DNA of 64,000 bases from Streptomyces sp. CBMA123 (GCF_014596465.1 NZ_MECK01000001.1:186001-250000), one strand, 5' to 3'; counted from the first letter of the stretch, positions 43,797 to 52,826 are shown. Numbers and translations: made by a program. The notes: a model not told the origin generated them from the sequence alone.

Positions 43797-44429
43797 GTGA
43801 GTGCACCGACCCCGTCCGAGACACCGCAGCCGTCAGCCCCCGCCACCTCGTGGGACGACCTGCTGGCCCGCGGCACCGAGCACATCCAGCGAGCTTTCCA
43901 CGAACTCGTCGCCGCCACCAGCGACTACGCCGGGCACAGCCCCGACCTCATCTGGGGAAACCTGCAGACCCCCGAGTACGCGCAGGAAGTCCTGCGCATG
44001 GTCGCCCAACTGCACCAGCTCCCCGACGACTCGCACGCCGGCGCGGCCGAACGCACCGCCCGCGCCCGCTACCTCGGGCAGGACGGCCGTACCTACCACG
44101 TGCTGCTCGGGGAGCAGGCCCTGCTGACCGGCATCGGCGGACCGGAGGTGATGCGCGCCCAGCTCGAGCACCTGCTGGCCGCCCTCGACACGCCGGGCCT
44201 GCAGCTGGGGATCATCCCGGCCCGAGCCCGCCTGCACGTCTACCCCGGCGACGGCTTCGGCATCCACGACAGCACCCGCGTGGAGGTGGAGGGCTACCGC
44301 GGCTGCGAGACCATCACCGACCCCAAGCGCGTCGCCCTCTTCCACCGGGCGTTCCGGCTCCTCCAGGAGTCCGCCGTCTATGGGCCCGGCGCCCGCGCAC
44401 TGATCACCGAGGCTCTGCACAGCTGGTAA
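43797..44429 (+). CDS. DUF5753-domain protein lacking an HTH
   Basis: A 210-residue protein consisting almost only of the DUF5753 region that normally forms the C-terminal half of Streptomyces XRE regulators: YHVLLGEQALLTGIGGPEVM, QLEHLLAALDTPGLQLGIIP, and a final FRLLQESAVYGP. The DNA-binding domain is absent. An independent DUF5753 protein may bind a ligand or modulate a separate regulator. GTG 43797 follows GGGAG. It is followed by a PP2C phosphatase gene in the same direction. Confidence 0.85.
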   Translation: MSAPTPSETPQPSAPATSWDDLLARGTEHIQRAFHELVAATSDYAGHSPDLIWGNLQTPEYAQEVLRMVAQLHQLPDDSHAGAAERTARARYLGQDGRTYHVLLGEQALLTGIGGPEVMRAQLEHLLAALDTPGLQLGIIPARARLHVYPGDGFGIHDSTRVEVEGYRGCETITDPKRVALFHRAFRLLQESAVYGPGARALITEALHSW

Positions 44430-44539
44430 TTCCCACCTGGCCATGGCCGTTGAGTGCCTCGGGCTGCCGGCCCACTGGCCCTACCGTGCCGCAGCACTGA
44501 CATTCGTCCGAACCTGTCCAGATCAGACCGGAGTTCTTC

Positions 44540-45424
44540 ATGCAGAGCAATCCCAGTGCTGCTTCTCGTACGGCCCTGGTGGGCGGCTCCACTGTCCGTA
44601 TCGGCGAACTCGCCGGGCCCGCTCGCCCCAGCGAAGACCGGGTGGTCACCACCGACCGAGCCGTGATCGTCCTGGACGGCGTCTCCACCGTCACCGACGA
44701 CCACCCCCGCGGCGGCTGGTACGCCGACACCCTGGGCTCGGGCATCGCCGAACTCCTCACCCGGGATTCCGACATGGACCTGCGCCAGGTGCTCGCCACC
44801 GCAATCGCCGCCGTGGCCACCAACCACGCGCTCGTCCCCGGCTCGGCCCCGGCCTCCACCGTGGCGATCGTGCGGCAGCGGGCGGAGCAGATCGAAGCGG
44901 CGGTCCTCGGTGACAGCCCCGTCATCGCCATCGGCCGCGACGGCGGAGTGCACCCGCTACGCGACGACCGGCTCGCCGTTCTCGTGGACGCTCAACCGCA
45001 GGCCCGCGAGTACCGTGAGCTTCTGCGCGCCGGCCACGGCTTCGGTGAGCGCCACTGTCAGATCCTCCAGGAGCTGCGTGGCTTCCAGGGCAGCGTGGTC
45101 AACCGCCCTGGCGGGTACTGGATCGCCGAGGCCGTGCCCGAGGCGGGCCTCAACGCGATCACCGCGTCGTGGCCGGCCGACGATCTGGCCGAGATCGTGA
45201 TCGCCACCGACGGCATCTCCGCCGCCGTCGAGGAGTACGAGCTGTACTCCTGGGAGGAACTCGCCCGCGCATGCCGGGGAGACGGGCCGCACGCGGTCGC
45301 CGACGCCATCGACCTCGCCGAGCGCAAGGACCCCGCCGGGCAGCTCTGGCCCCGCTACAAGACCGGCGACGACAAGGCACTCGTCTGGTGGCCACTGCAC
45401 CGAACCCCCGGCGACGGCCAGTAG
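44540..45424 (+). CDS. PP2C-family protein phosphatase
   Basis: A 294-residue protein with PPM/PP2C metal-binding motifs: AVIVLDGVSTVTDD (first Asp-Gly), a central LGDSPVIAIGRDG, and IVIATDGISAAVEEY. It is shorter than the membrane-linked Streptomyces PP2C proteins and has no membrane span. It would dephosphorylate Ser/Thr-phosphorylated proteins or a small phosphoester. ATG 44540 follows GGAG. It lies between the DUF5753 protein and a Nudix protein and may be part of a signalling set. Confidence 0.85.
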   Translation: MQSNPSAASRTALVGGSTVRIGELAGPARPSEDRVVTTDRAVIVLDGVSTVTDDHPRGGWYADTLGSGIAELLTRDSDMDLRQVLATAIAAVATNHALVPGSAPASTVAIVRQRAEQIEAAVLGDSPVIAIGRDGGVHPLRDDRLAVLVDAQPQAREYRELLRAGHGFGERHCQILQELRGFQGSVVNRPGGYWIAEAVPEAGLNAITASWPADDLAEIVIATDGISAAVEEYELYSWEELARACRGDGPHAVADAIDLAERKDPAGQLWPRYKTGDDKALVWWPLHRTPGDGQ

Positions 45425-45461
45425 CGTCCGAGCACCAGACATCAACCACCGGAGCGCAAAG

Positions 45462-46403
45462 ATGAGTTGGACGACCGACCCCGTGCGCGAGGCGGCCTGG
45501 GCCGCCTGTACGGAGATGCGAGCCCGCCCGCCGATCGCCACCGCCCGCGACGGCGGCGCCGACCGGATCGGCCGCGACGCGGCGGTGCTCGCCGAGCGCC
45601 TGGACGCCGTGCTCGCCGCCCACCCCGCGCCCCTGCTCGCCCGCACGGTGACGCAGGCGCTGGAGCAGCTCGCCCCGGTGCGCGCCCTGGCCGAGCAGTT
45701 CGAGCAATGGCGCCGGCAGCTGCCCGCCACGCACGCCATCGGCCGGATCGCCGATCAGTGGCCGGCGAACGCCGAACTCGCCGCCGCCTTCCATGCCTGC
45801 ACGCCCGCCCTGCTCGCGGCCTACCAGGCGCTGGACGCGGCGGCCCGCACCGCACCCGAGACCGGGTGGACCACGGTCAGCACCCAGGCCCTCCACCACG
45901 GGCCGCGCCTGACGCTGCACCGCGACCAGATCCTGCGCCCGGACGGCCAACCCGACATCTACGAGCACATCGACGTACGCGACGGCGTGCGCGTCGTCGC
46001 GCTCGACGACCGCCGCCAGGTCGCGCTCGTCGAAGACGCCTTCTACCTCCACGGCCGCCTCGTCCACCTGCCCGGCGGCGGCATCGAGCTCGGCGAGGCC
46101 GTCGAAGCCGCAGCCGGGCGCGAGCTGGAGGAGGAGACCGGCTGGCGCGCCACCGCCTGTCGGGTGATCGCCCAGATCCACCCGCTGCCCAGCTCCACCC
46201 GCGCCCGCACCCACCTCGTCCTCGCCACCGGCCTCGAACCCGGTGAACTGCGCCGCGATCCGACCGAGGCCGGGATGACCGCCCACTGGGCGCCCCTGGA
46301 GCAAGCACTCGCCATGGTCGAGCACGGCGTGATCCGCGAAGCCGGCAGCGTTGCCGCGCTCCTGCACGCCGCCCGCCTCCTCGACCGAGACCACAACCCG
46401 TAG
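45462..46403 (+). CDS. Nudix hydrolase with helical N-terminal domain
   Basis: A 313-residue protein. The first ~130 residues are Ala/Arg-rich helices with no recognised family. The C-terminal half is a Nudix domain: GGGIELGEAVEAAAGRELEE followed by ETGW. The segment VRVVALDDRRQVALVEDAFY before the box is like ADP-ribose pyrophosphatases (NudF group). It may cleave ADP-ribose-type or nucleotide-sugar diphosphates. ATG 45462 is preceded by GGAG. Confidence 0.87.
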   Translation: MSWTTDPVREAAWAACTEMRARPPIATARDGGADRIGRDAAVLAERLDAVLAAHPAPLLARTVTQALEQLAPVRALAEQFEQWRRQLPATHAIGRIADQWPANAELAAAFHACTPALLAAYQALDAAARTAPETGWTTVSTQALHHGPRLTLHRDQILRPDGQPDIYEHIDVRDGVRVVALDDRRQVALVEDAFYLHGRLVHLPGGGIELGEAVEAAAGRELEEETGWRATACRVIAQIHPLPSSTRARTHLVLATGLEPGELRRDPTEAGMTAHWAPLEQALAMVEHGVIREAGSVAALLHAARLLDRDHNP

Positions 46404-46562
46404 CCGCGCACCGCCTGAGCCGCGCAGCCCGCCCATAACCCACCAACCACGGCGGCTTCCCTCCCGGCCACCACCGCGCACCCTCTGCCCCAGCTGCCGC
46501 CGCTCCCGGCCCCATGCCGTCGCTGGCGCCGCTGCCCGTTTCCCATCTCAAGGAGGCTCACC

Positions 46563-47564
46563 GTGATCCGCCTCGCGAACCTCAACGCCTACAAGCTGCA
46601 TCCGGACGACGTCGACACGCCCGGATGGCAGGCCCGGGTCACCGCGATCCGCGAGGTCGCCCCGGACATCCTGTGCCTGCAGGAAATCGTCGTCGACGAA
46701 AACGCGCCCGAGGACGCCGACGAGGACGGCATCGTCGACGAAGCGAAGCGGCTTCGCCGCTGGGACACCCAGGCCGCCGGCGTCATCACGCGCCTGGCCC
46801 AGGACTGCGGCCTCACCGCCACCACGATCCGCACCGGCGGCAGCACCGGCCCGGTCGCGATGGCCCGAAACGCCCACCGCCCCTGGTACACAACCACCTT
46901 GTGGAACACCGCCAAGGTCCCCGCGGTGCCTGGCGGGTTCCGTCCGTACGGGTCGCCGGACTACTGGCACGGCTGCACCACCATCCAGCTCGATGTCGGC
47001 GCGCAGGACCCGCTGCTCGTCGTCAGCTACCACGGCGACCCGTTCCGGCCCGACTTCCGGGCCAACGAGGCGCGGCGGCTCAAGGGTGCCTTCCGCCGCA
47101 CCGGCGGCGCCAAGCCGGGCGTCGCCCTGGGCGACTTCAACTCGATCTCCGCGGCCACCATCACCGTCGCCGGAGTGGAACGGCCCTACGACGAAGAGCC
47201 CTACACCGACCAGGACCACGACGACCTCGAGTACCAGTGCGTCCCCGAGACGATCGGCGACACCAACCTCGCCGACCGCCGGGCCACCGCGATGCTGCTG
47301 CGCCGGGGCTTCATGGTCGACGCCGCCGCGCACCTCGGCGCGCCGTGGCAGCCGACCGTGGGGCACTGGGAGGACGGCAAGGGCGACCCGGACCCGTGGG
47401 GACGGCGCCGGATCGACCTCGCCCTCGCGACCCGGCCCGTGGCTCCGGCGCTGGTCGGCTACCACACCCACCGAAGCCCGGCCGCCGAGGCGGCCTCCGA
47501 TCACCTGCTGATCGTGGTCAACATAGACCCGTCCAAGATTCACCACGAGGCCAAGGAGGCATAG
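46563..47564 (+). CDS. Endonuclease/exonuclease/phosphatase (EEP) family protein
   Basis: A 333-residue protein with the metallo-phosphoesterase pattern of the EEP/DNase I superfamily: ILCLQEIVVD (metal-binding Glu), VVSYHGDPFRPD, ALGDFNSISA (Asp-Asn pair), RRIDLALAT and AASDHLLIVV (terminal Asp-His). It is probably intracellular (no signal peptide). Substrates range from nucleic acids to phosphorylated small molecules. GTG 46563 has AAGGAGG 6 bases upstream. The next gene encodes a 2H phosphoesterase, so the pair may process phosphodiester or cyclic-phosphate ends. Confidence 0.88.
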   Translation: MIRLANLNAYKLHPDDVDTPGWQARVTAIREVAPDILCLQEIVVDENAPEDADEDGIVDEAKRLRRWDTQAAGVITRLAQDCGLTATTIRTGGSTGPVAMARNAHRPWYTTTLWNTAKVPAVPGGFRPYGSPDYWHGCTTIQLDVGAQDPLLVVSYHGDPFRPDFRANEARRLKGAFRRTGGAKPGVALGDFNSISAATITVAGVERPYDEEPYTDQDHDDLEYQCVPETIGDTNLADRRATAMLLRRGFMVDAAAHLGAPWQPTVGHWEDGKGDPDPWGRRRIDLALATRPVAPALVGYHTHRSPAAEAASDHLLIVVNIDPSKIHHEAKEA

Positions 47565-47566
47565 GC

Positions 47567-48080
47567 GTGCGCAAGTTCATGTCGCTCAGCAGGCAATGGG
47601 GTCACCCGGACGGGCCGGACGAGGACTGGATCAAGCCGCACGTCCTGTGGCTGCCGCAGGACCAGGCGCAGGTCTGCGCGTATTTCGCCAGGTTGCGGGA
47701 GATCACTTCCCTGTACCCGGACGTGATCTCCTCGATCACCGAGGAAGATCTCCACATGACCGTCCAGAAGATCAACCCGCTGGCCGGCAATGGCTCGCGC
47801 GTCGACAGCGAGATGCTCAAGGCCGCCGCGGTCGCGGTCCAGCGTGAACTGGACGCTCTGGAACCGTTCACCATCGAGATCGGCCCGGCGCGGGCATCCG
47901 GTTCCGCCGGGATCGTCGAGATCTGGCCCGAGCAGGGACCGGCGGAGCTCTACCAGCGCGTGCGCGCCGGGCTGACCACGGCCGGCCTCGACCTCCCTCC
48001 TGCCGAGGAACACTTCTGGGCCCACATGTCCTGCGGCTACGGCAAGCCTCGGGTATTGCATCAGATGGGCGCGAACCCGC
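47567..48080 (+). pseudogene. 2H phosphoesterase (2'-5' RNA ligase-like), C-terminally truncated
   Basis: GTG 47567 follows AAGGAGG and starts 3 bases after the EEP stop. Two HxT/S motifs of the 2H superfamily are present, LHMTV (62-66) and AHMSCGYG (152-159), so the catalytic pair is kept. Homology ends near residue 168 at about base 48072, where sequence of a tyrosine recombinase begins. Compared with the intact relative at 48338-48961, roughly 55-60 C-terminal residues are lost. The frame stays open to 48991 but only as antisense of that gene, so a translated product would carry a long meaningless tail. Probably inactivated by recombination. Confidence 0.7.
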
Positions 48081-48335
48081 ACGTGGCTCTTCCCCGGCCG
48101 GCACGCCGGTCAGCCGCTGAGCGAATCCATGATGATCAGGCGAGTGCGCGACATCGGTGTCAAGCCGAGGCAGAGCCGCAACACCGCGTTGTTCACCCTC
48201 GCCGCCGAGATCCCGTCCGCGATCCTCGCCAAGATGCTCGGCCTGCACATCGCGGTGGCCATCCAGTGGCAACGAGCAAGCGCCGGCGACTGGATGGCAT
48301 ACGCCGCCGACGTAGCCGGCCGGGCGGCCACAGAT
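48081..48335 (+). pseudogene. C-terminal remnant of a tyrosine recombinase/integrase
   Basis: In another frame this stretch reads TWLFPGRHAGQPLSESMMIR, then RQSRNTALFTLAAEIPSAIL and WQRASAGDWMAYAADVAGR. This is like the C-terminal end of Streptomyces XerC/D-like site-specific recombinases, with 'LFPGRxxGQPL' preceding the C-terminal helices. No catalytic Arg-His-Arg-Tyr core remains. It is inserted exactly between two opposing 2H phosphoesterase genes. Confidence 0.65.
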
Positions 48336-48337
48336 GG

Positions 48338-48961
48338 TCAGGCGGAGACCCCGAAGACGAGTTCGACGGGGTCGTCGTCCCAGGTGTAGATGCCCTGCTG
48401 CGGGTCTTGACGCTGGGAGACGAGGTGCACCCGGTCGATGGTGATCTCGACCCGCTCGGGGCGAAGCCCGCGCAGTTCGCGGTTGAGTTTCCGGTCGGTC
48501 GTGGGGTCGCTGTCCGCCCTCGCGTAGCAGAGACTGGTATGCGCCCAGAACCGGGACTCCGGGGCACGCAGGCTGATGCCCGCCACCGAGGAGGCCGCAG
48601 CGCGGACCCGCTTGTTCAGCTCCGCCATGCCGTCCTCGGGGTAGACGGCGACGGTGATCGCCGTGACCCCGGGCCACGTGGGGCCGAGCTGGACCGTGAA
48701 CGGCTGCATGGTCCTCAGCTCCTGCCGCGCGGCGTCCTCGAGCCGCTCCATCTGCTCAGGCGTCACGTGATGGTGGATGCCCTGCACGGTGGAGTGGAGC
48801 CACGGCTCCGGGATGACGCCCAAGTGCGGGTACTGGGAGAGGAGTTCGGCGTGGGCGCGGACGTACTCGCGGTACTCGGGATGCTGGTCGAACAAGACCA
48901 GGAAGTGCGGGTAGGGACCTCCGTTCTTCCAGATCCTGCTGGGGTTGAAGAAGTTGTCCAC
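48338..48961 (-). CDS. 2H phosphoesterase, 2'-5' RNA ligase-like
   Basis: A 207-residue member of the 2H superfamily, with both catalytic motifs LHSTV (55-59) and AHTSL (140-144). Family members hydrolyse 2',3'-cyclic phosphates or cyclic phosphodiesters and can ligate RNA ends with 2'-5' bonds. GTG 48961 follows GGGAG; the frame stays open upstream to 49030. It is a diverged intact counterpart of the truncated gene at 47567. Last gene of the leftward run after the HAD gene. Confidence 0.88.
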   Translation of the reverse strand: MDNFFNPSRIWKNGGPYPHFLVLFDQHPEYREYVRAHAELLSQYPHLGVIPEPWLHSTVQGIHHHVTPEQMERLEDAARQELRTMQPFTVQLGPTWPGVTAITVAVYPEDGMAELNKRVRAAASSVAGISLRAPESRFWAHTSLCYARADSDPTTDRKLNRELRGLRPERVEITIDRVHLVSQRQDPQQGIYTWDDDPVELVFGVSA

Positions 48962-49060
48962 GGGTTCGCTCCCGGTTCTGTGAGTGGGTGAGGCATTGTC
49001 GGTAGCCGTCCGTGCCGTGCTGCAGTGCACTGCTCGGATTCTTGATGGCTCGATGGTTCT

Positions 49061-49789
49061 TCAGCTGCTGCGGAAGCAGCGGACGTCCACGGCGCGCATG
49101 CCAGCGGCGTGCGCCGCTTGCATGCCTTCGGGAGAGTCTTCGTAGACCAGGCAGCGGGCAGGTTCGACGCCGAGGCGGTTCGCTGCCAGGAGAAACAGGC
49201 CCGGGTCGGGCTTTCCCCGCGGGGCGTCCTCGCCGGTAACGATGTCCTCGAACAAGGGCCGAAGGCCTGTGGCATCGAGGCCGGCGTGGACGGCTCGGCG
49301 GGCACCGCCCGAGGCGATGGCCAGGGGAATACGGCCGTGCAGGGACTCGGCGATCCGGACCACCGCCGCGTAGGTCCGCAAGCCCGCGATCTCGCCGAGG
49401 ATGATCTCCAGGCAGAGGGCGACGACCTCGTCGGCCGGCACCGCGGTACCGGCCGCTGCGGCGAGTTCGTTGATCAGCTCCGCTCCGGACGTGCCTATGC
49501 GGGCCTTGTAGAACGACTCGTCCATGGTGAGATCCCAGTGGGCGCAGGCAGCTGACAGGCCCCGGAAGTTGAGCGGGTGACTGTCGACGAGTGTTCCGTC
49601 CCAGTCGAAGAACACGGCTTCGTAGCGGTGCAGGTCTTCGGGCGGATTCCCGTGGTCGCAGGTTCCCGGTGAGGGACAGTCGCTGTCCGGCGACGCAGTG
49701 ATGGGAGGTGCCTCGCGCGCGATGTCTCCGGTCGGCTGATGACGGTCGGTTGGTGTGCTGGTGCGTTCGCGGCGGGGATGTCCCTGCAT
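49061..49789 (-). CDS. HAD-superfamily phosphatase (beta-phosphoglucomutase-like)
   Basis: A 242-residue protein with motif I FFDWDGTLVDS (60-70), motif II LAIASGGARR, motif III Lys in GKPDPGLFLLAA, and motif IV VYEDSPEGMQAA: a subfamily I phosphatase with a helical cap. It removes phosphate from small metabolites. The first 52 residues are disordered and perhaps not translated; ATG 49789 has GAGG upstream. Located 21 bases after the APH-type kinase gene in the same operon, where it may reverse or follow that phosphorylation. Confidence 0.88.
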   Translation of the reverse strand: MQGHPRRERTSTPTDRHQPTGDIAREAPPITASPDSDCPSPGTCDHGNPPEDLHRYEAVFFDWDGTLVDSHPLNFRGLSAACAHWDLTMDESFYKARIGTSGAELINELAAAAGTAVPADEVVALCLEIILGEIAGLRTYAAVVRIAESLHGRIPLAIASGGARRAVHAGLDATGLRPLFEDIVTGEDAPRGKPDPGLFLLAANRLGVEPARCLVYEDSPEGMQAAHAAGMRAVDVRCFRSS

Positions 49790-49810
49790 GTAGGCCTCAC
49801 TGTCGCTTTG

Positions 49811-50569
49811 TCAGGTGGCGTTGGTGGTCAGGTCGCGCATGTGGCGCTGGACGGCGCCAGGATCGGGTGGAGTCGCGGTGACCGCGGACATGAGGCGGCC
49901 GAGCAGATGAACGGACCGGTAGGCGGCCAGGTTCTCCTCGGAGTGCGGGATGCCGTGGTCGGCGAGGATGCAACTCAGGTTGGCAGGGCGGATACCGAGG
50001 GCGTGGGCGGTTCGTGCGTAGTCGAGGCCGGGGTCGCCGTAGATCGCCAGCTCCCAGTCGAGGCCGGCGGTGCCGGTGGTCCTGAGCAGGAAGTTGCCGG
50101 GCTCGGGATCGTTGTGCAGGAGGTGAGGTGCGGCAGGTTCGGGCAAGGGCGAGTGCGCAAGCGCCTCGGCGGCATCGGCGGCGTCGTGGAGACCGTGGTG
50201 GGCGAGCGCGTCATGGTAGGAGACCAGGCGCGCCCGTAGGTACTCCCCCCAGCTCGCGGCGGAGGGGTCGTTGAGTCGGCCGAAGCCGGGACCGGTGATC
50301 TGGTGGACGGCCTGCAGGTAGGTGATGACGTGCCGGGCCGCATCCTCGCCGACTCCCGCCGGCGAGCCGTGCAGACGGCGCAGGACCAGGAGGCGGCGGC
50401 CTCGGATGCGGCCGGCCCCGAGAACGGTCGGGGCGGGTATCCGTGCTTCGGCGAGCCGCTGCAGCGCGGCCTTCTCCGTGTGTGCGCGCCAGGGTTCGCG
50501 GTAGATCTTGATCACCGCGCCGGGCAGTTGGAGAAGCCGGTTGGTCGGCGGGATCGCGGCGCCGCTCAC
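49811..50569 (-). CDS. APH-fold phosphotransferase
   Basis: A 252-residue kinase: GAVIKIYREP holds the strand-3 Lys (residue 21), LLHNDPEPGNFLL the catalytic loop (HNDPEPGN 152-159), and GLDWELAIYG the metal loop (169-178). The nucleotide-hinge segment LLVLRRLHGS is also visible. GTG 50569 overlaps the stop of the HPr-kinase-like gene (GTGA). Its substrate is unknown. One of three kinase types in cluster B. Confidence 0.87.
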   Translation of the reverse strand: MSGAAIPPTNRLLQLPGAVIKIYREPWRAHTEKAALQRLAEARIPAPTVLGAGRIRGRRLLVLRRLHGSPAGVGEDAARHVITYLQAVHQITGPGFGRLNDPSAASWGEYLRARLVSYHDALAHHGLHDAADAAEALAHSPLPEPAAPHLLHNDPEPGNFLLRTTGTAGLDWELAIYGDPGLDYARTAHALGIRPANLSCILADHGIPHSEENLAAYRSVHLLGRLMSAVTATPPDPGAVQRHMRDLTTNAT

Positions 50570-51780
50570 GTCCGCGGCGTCCGGTCGTCGAGGGTCGCGC
50601 GCACAGCCGCGGTGACGGCGGCGTACGGGGTGCGGGTGCCGAAGCGCAGGCGCAGGGTGGGCCGGCCGGCCAGCGTGTCGAGGACGTGGGCTCCGTGGCC
50701 GGCCAGGCGATCGGTGGTGCTGGTGCGGATGCCGAGCCAGTCCTGGACGTAGACGTCGTCGCCCGGCGACATGCACTGGGCTGCCAGCAGTTCCCGCGCC
50801 GGCCCGGATCGCGCCGGCTGGAGCTGGAGTTCCTCGGTGTCCTGGACGATCTGCGGGAAGACGATGAGGTCCACGGTCGCGTCCGGTGTCAGCGGGGTGC
50901 CGGTGCGCTCGTGCCATTCGACGGGAAGGATGTGCAGTTTGCTGGCGCCGTGGAAGGTCTGCCAGTCGGTGTCGGTCGCAGGCTTGGGCCGGGTGAGGTT
51001 CCACTGCCGGGCGTTCTCGAAGCCGAGGGCTTGCAGGGTGCCGCCGTTGAGCCGGATGGGGCCGGGCATGGCGACGGCCCGGGGCGCGGCGTCCGCCTCT
51101 GTGGTGACCATGGTGCGGTCGTTGGAGAGGAATGCGCCGCCCTGGGCGGCGGACAGGGCGAGGGCGAGGCTGGACTTGCCGGCTCCGGAGTCGCCGACGA
51201 TGAGGATGCCGCGGCCGTCGAGGGTGGCGGCCGAGGCGTGCAGGCACACCCAGCCGTCGTCTTCGGCCCGGCGATATCCGATCTCCCTCAGGTGCCGGGC
51301 GGCGTTCATCGTCGCGTCGGTGTCGTCACACGTGATGACGGTGTAGCCGTCCGGGTGGCGGACGACGATCTGCGGTGCGATGTCGGCGTCCGGGTCGGTC
51401 AGCAGCGTCGGGCCAGCGGGCAGTTGGTGCCAGGCCGCGGGGGCGTGGACGTGCATCAGCACGGGACTCGGGGCGCCGGTGGCGCGGTGGCGGACGCGCT
51501 CGGCGAGTGCGGCGACCTGGGCGTGTGGCAGGGCGAGGCAGCGCATCGTCGCGTCCGGGTCGGCGGTGGTCGCGGGGTTGGGGTTCCACAGCGGGCTGGC
51601 CGGAGTGAACAGGCGTCGTACGTAGGCGGTTGCCGCGCTGGTCGATGCGAGAACGTCGACGGTCAGGCCGCTGAGTCGGACTGTGGTCTTCTCGCCGCAC
51701 CACGGGTCGAGGGCAGCGGCCTCGACAGTGCCGTCGAGGAGCGCGTCGAGCGCGGGTATGGCCTGGTCAGTGGCGGGCAT
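50566..51780 (-). CDS. HPr kinase-like P-loop protein
   Basis: A 404-residue protein. The C-terminal half contains an HPr kinase/phosphorylase-like core: LHASAATLDGRGILIVGDSG into GDSGAGKSSLA (Walker A, 196-206), then FLSNDRTMV and PGPIRLNGGTL. The N-terminal half (1-175) is unrelated to HprK and unassigned. Actinobacteria lack canonical HPr-Ser regulation, and related stand-alone proteins occur in peptide natural-product clusters as kinases, so phosphorylation of a protein, peptide or hydroxy compound is possible. ATG 51780 overlaps the upstream gene by 14 bases. Confidence 0.83.
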   Translation of the reverse strand: MPATDQAIPALDALLDGTVEAAALDPWCGEKTTVRLSGLTVDVLASTSAATAYVRRLFTPASPLWNPNPATTADPDATMRCLALPHAQVAALAERVRHRATGAPSPVLMHVHAPAAWHQLPAGPTLLTDPDADIAPQIVVRHPDGYTVITCDDTDATMNAARHLREIGYRRAEDDGWVCLHASAATLDGRGILIVGDSGAGKSSLALALSAAQGGAFLSNDRTMVTTEADAAPRAVAMPGPIRLNGGTLQALGFENARQWNLTRPKPATDTDWQTFHGASKLHILPVEWHERTGTPLTPDATVDLIVFPQIVQDTEELQLQPARSGPARELLAAQCMSPGDDVYVQDWLGIRTSTTDRLAGHGAHVLDTLAGRPTLRLRFGTRTPYAAVTAAVRATLDDRTPRT

Positions 51781-52807
51781 CGGCGTCTCCGGCTGCGAGG
51801 AAGTGTTCGATCTTGCTCTGGCCGTTGAGGGTGTGCGGGATGTGGTGGTCCGTCAATACGGCGGCGACGGTGTCGGCTGCGTCGGCCACGGCCCGCTGGA
51901 TCCGGGCGGCGGAGGCCGTGGCGCTATCGGCGGTGAAGCAGGCCCCGTATTCGATCTCGACCTGCTGGAGGGTGCCGGGGCAGGGGGCGAGGGTGGTGGT
52001 GTCCACGGTGACGGTGGCCCAGTGGCCGTCCGGGTCTGCCGGTGTGGAAATGTCCCAGGTGGTGCGGTGGAGCTGGCCCGCGTGGACCAGGCGCGGGGGA
52101 CCGAGGGCATCGGTGACCAGCGTCAGGGCCTGGTCACGGGTGGCGGCGGGGCGGATGCTCTTGTGGAGCCGGCCGTCCTTGAGGACCTTGGCTTTGGCCC
52201 ACCAGGTTCCGTCGGGGCGAGGGGTCAGGGCGGCGTACTCGCGTCGTCTGCCGCCGGGCGGCAGGTAGATGTCCGAGCGCAGGATCCGCCGGTGGACGGT
52301 GGGGCCGAAGACCGGCACGCCGGTGGCGGGCAGGTGGTCGCGCAGGAGTCGGGCGACGGCGAGCGGGTTGACCCGGCTGGTGAGGGTGATCTTCACCTCC
52401 GCCTCCGGACCTTCGGCAGAGCGCTGGCCGGGGCGTGGGACGGGGAAGTTGACCAGCGCGTTCTGCTGGACGACCTCCGCGGCCCACGAGGCGAGTTCGG
52501 CGGGATCGACGGCGGGCGGCGCGGTGCGGTCGAAGCGTGCCAGGACGGCGGCGTCCGGGCGCCACTGAACCGTGGCGAAGAAGGTGGCCTCGCCCATCTC
52601 GTGGTCGAGGTGGCAGGCCCACAGCGGAACGCGGACCGATCCTTCTGCGGCCTTCGGCTGAGAGCTGCCGTCGGCCTGGTGCCACACGAGGCCGCGCAGC
52701 ATGTGTTCGGCGAGGACGAGAGCGGGGCCGGGTGCGGGGTCGGCGAGCTGGGTGAACGCGATGTCCCGGTCGGCGGGAGCGTCGGTGGTGGCTGCGACGA
52801 GGAGCAT
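51767..52807 (-). CDS. Unknown protein of cluster B
   Basis: A 346-residue, soluble, two-part protein. The second half shows alternating strands with many basic residues (RREYAALTPRPDGTWWAKAK and VEIEYGACFTA), reminiscent of a CYTH/triphosphate-tunnel fold, but the defining ExExK start is not clear. The first half (DIAFTQLADPAPGPALVLAE...) is unassigned. ATG 52807 is followed by an ordinary coding pattern and the gene is embedded in the operon. No function assigned. Confidence 0.72.
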   Translation of the reverse strand: MLLVAATTDAPADRDIAFTQLADPAPGPALVLAEHMLRGLVWHQADGSSQPKAAEGSVRVPLWACHLDHEMGEATFFATVQWRPDAAVLARFDRTAPPAVDPAELASWAAEVVQQNALVNFPVPRPGQRSAEGPEAEVKITLTSRVNPLAVARLLRDHLPATGVPVFGPTVHRRILRSDIYLPPGGRRREYAALTPRPDGTWWAKAKVLKDGRLHKSIRPAATRDQALTLVTDALGPPRLVHAGQLHRTTWDISTPADPDGHWATVTVDTTTLAPCPGTLQQVEIEYGACFTADSATASAARIQRAVADAADTVAAVLTDHHIPHTLNGQSKIEHFLAAGDADARH

Positions 52808-52826
52808 GGTGATTCCTTCCGCGCGG

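Noticed and set aside
46514-48991. 825-codon open frame through the EEP, 2H and reverse 2H genes
   Set aside because: Only 47567 to about 48080 shows family resemblance; the rest is a shadow of genes in other frames or strands.
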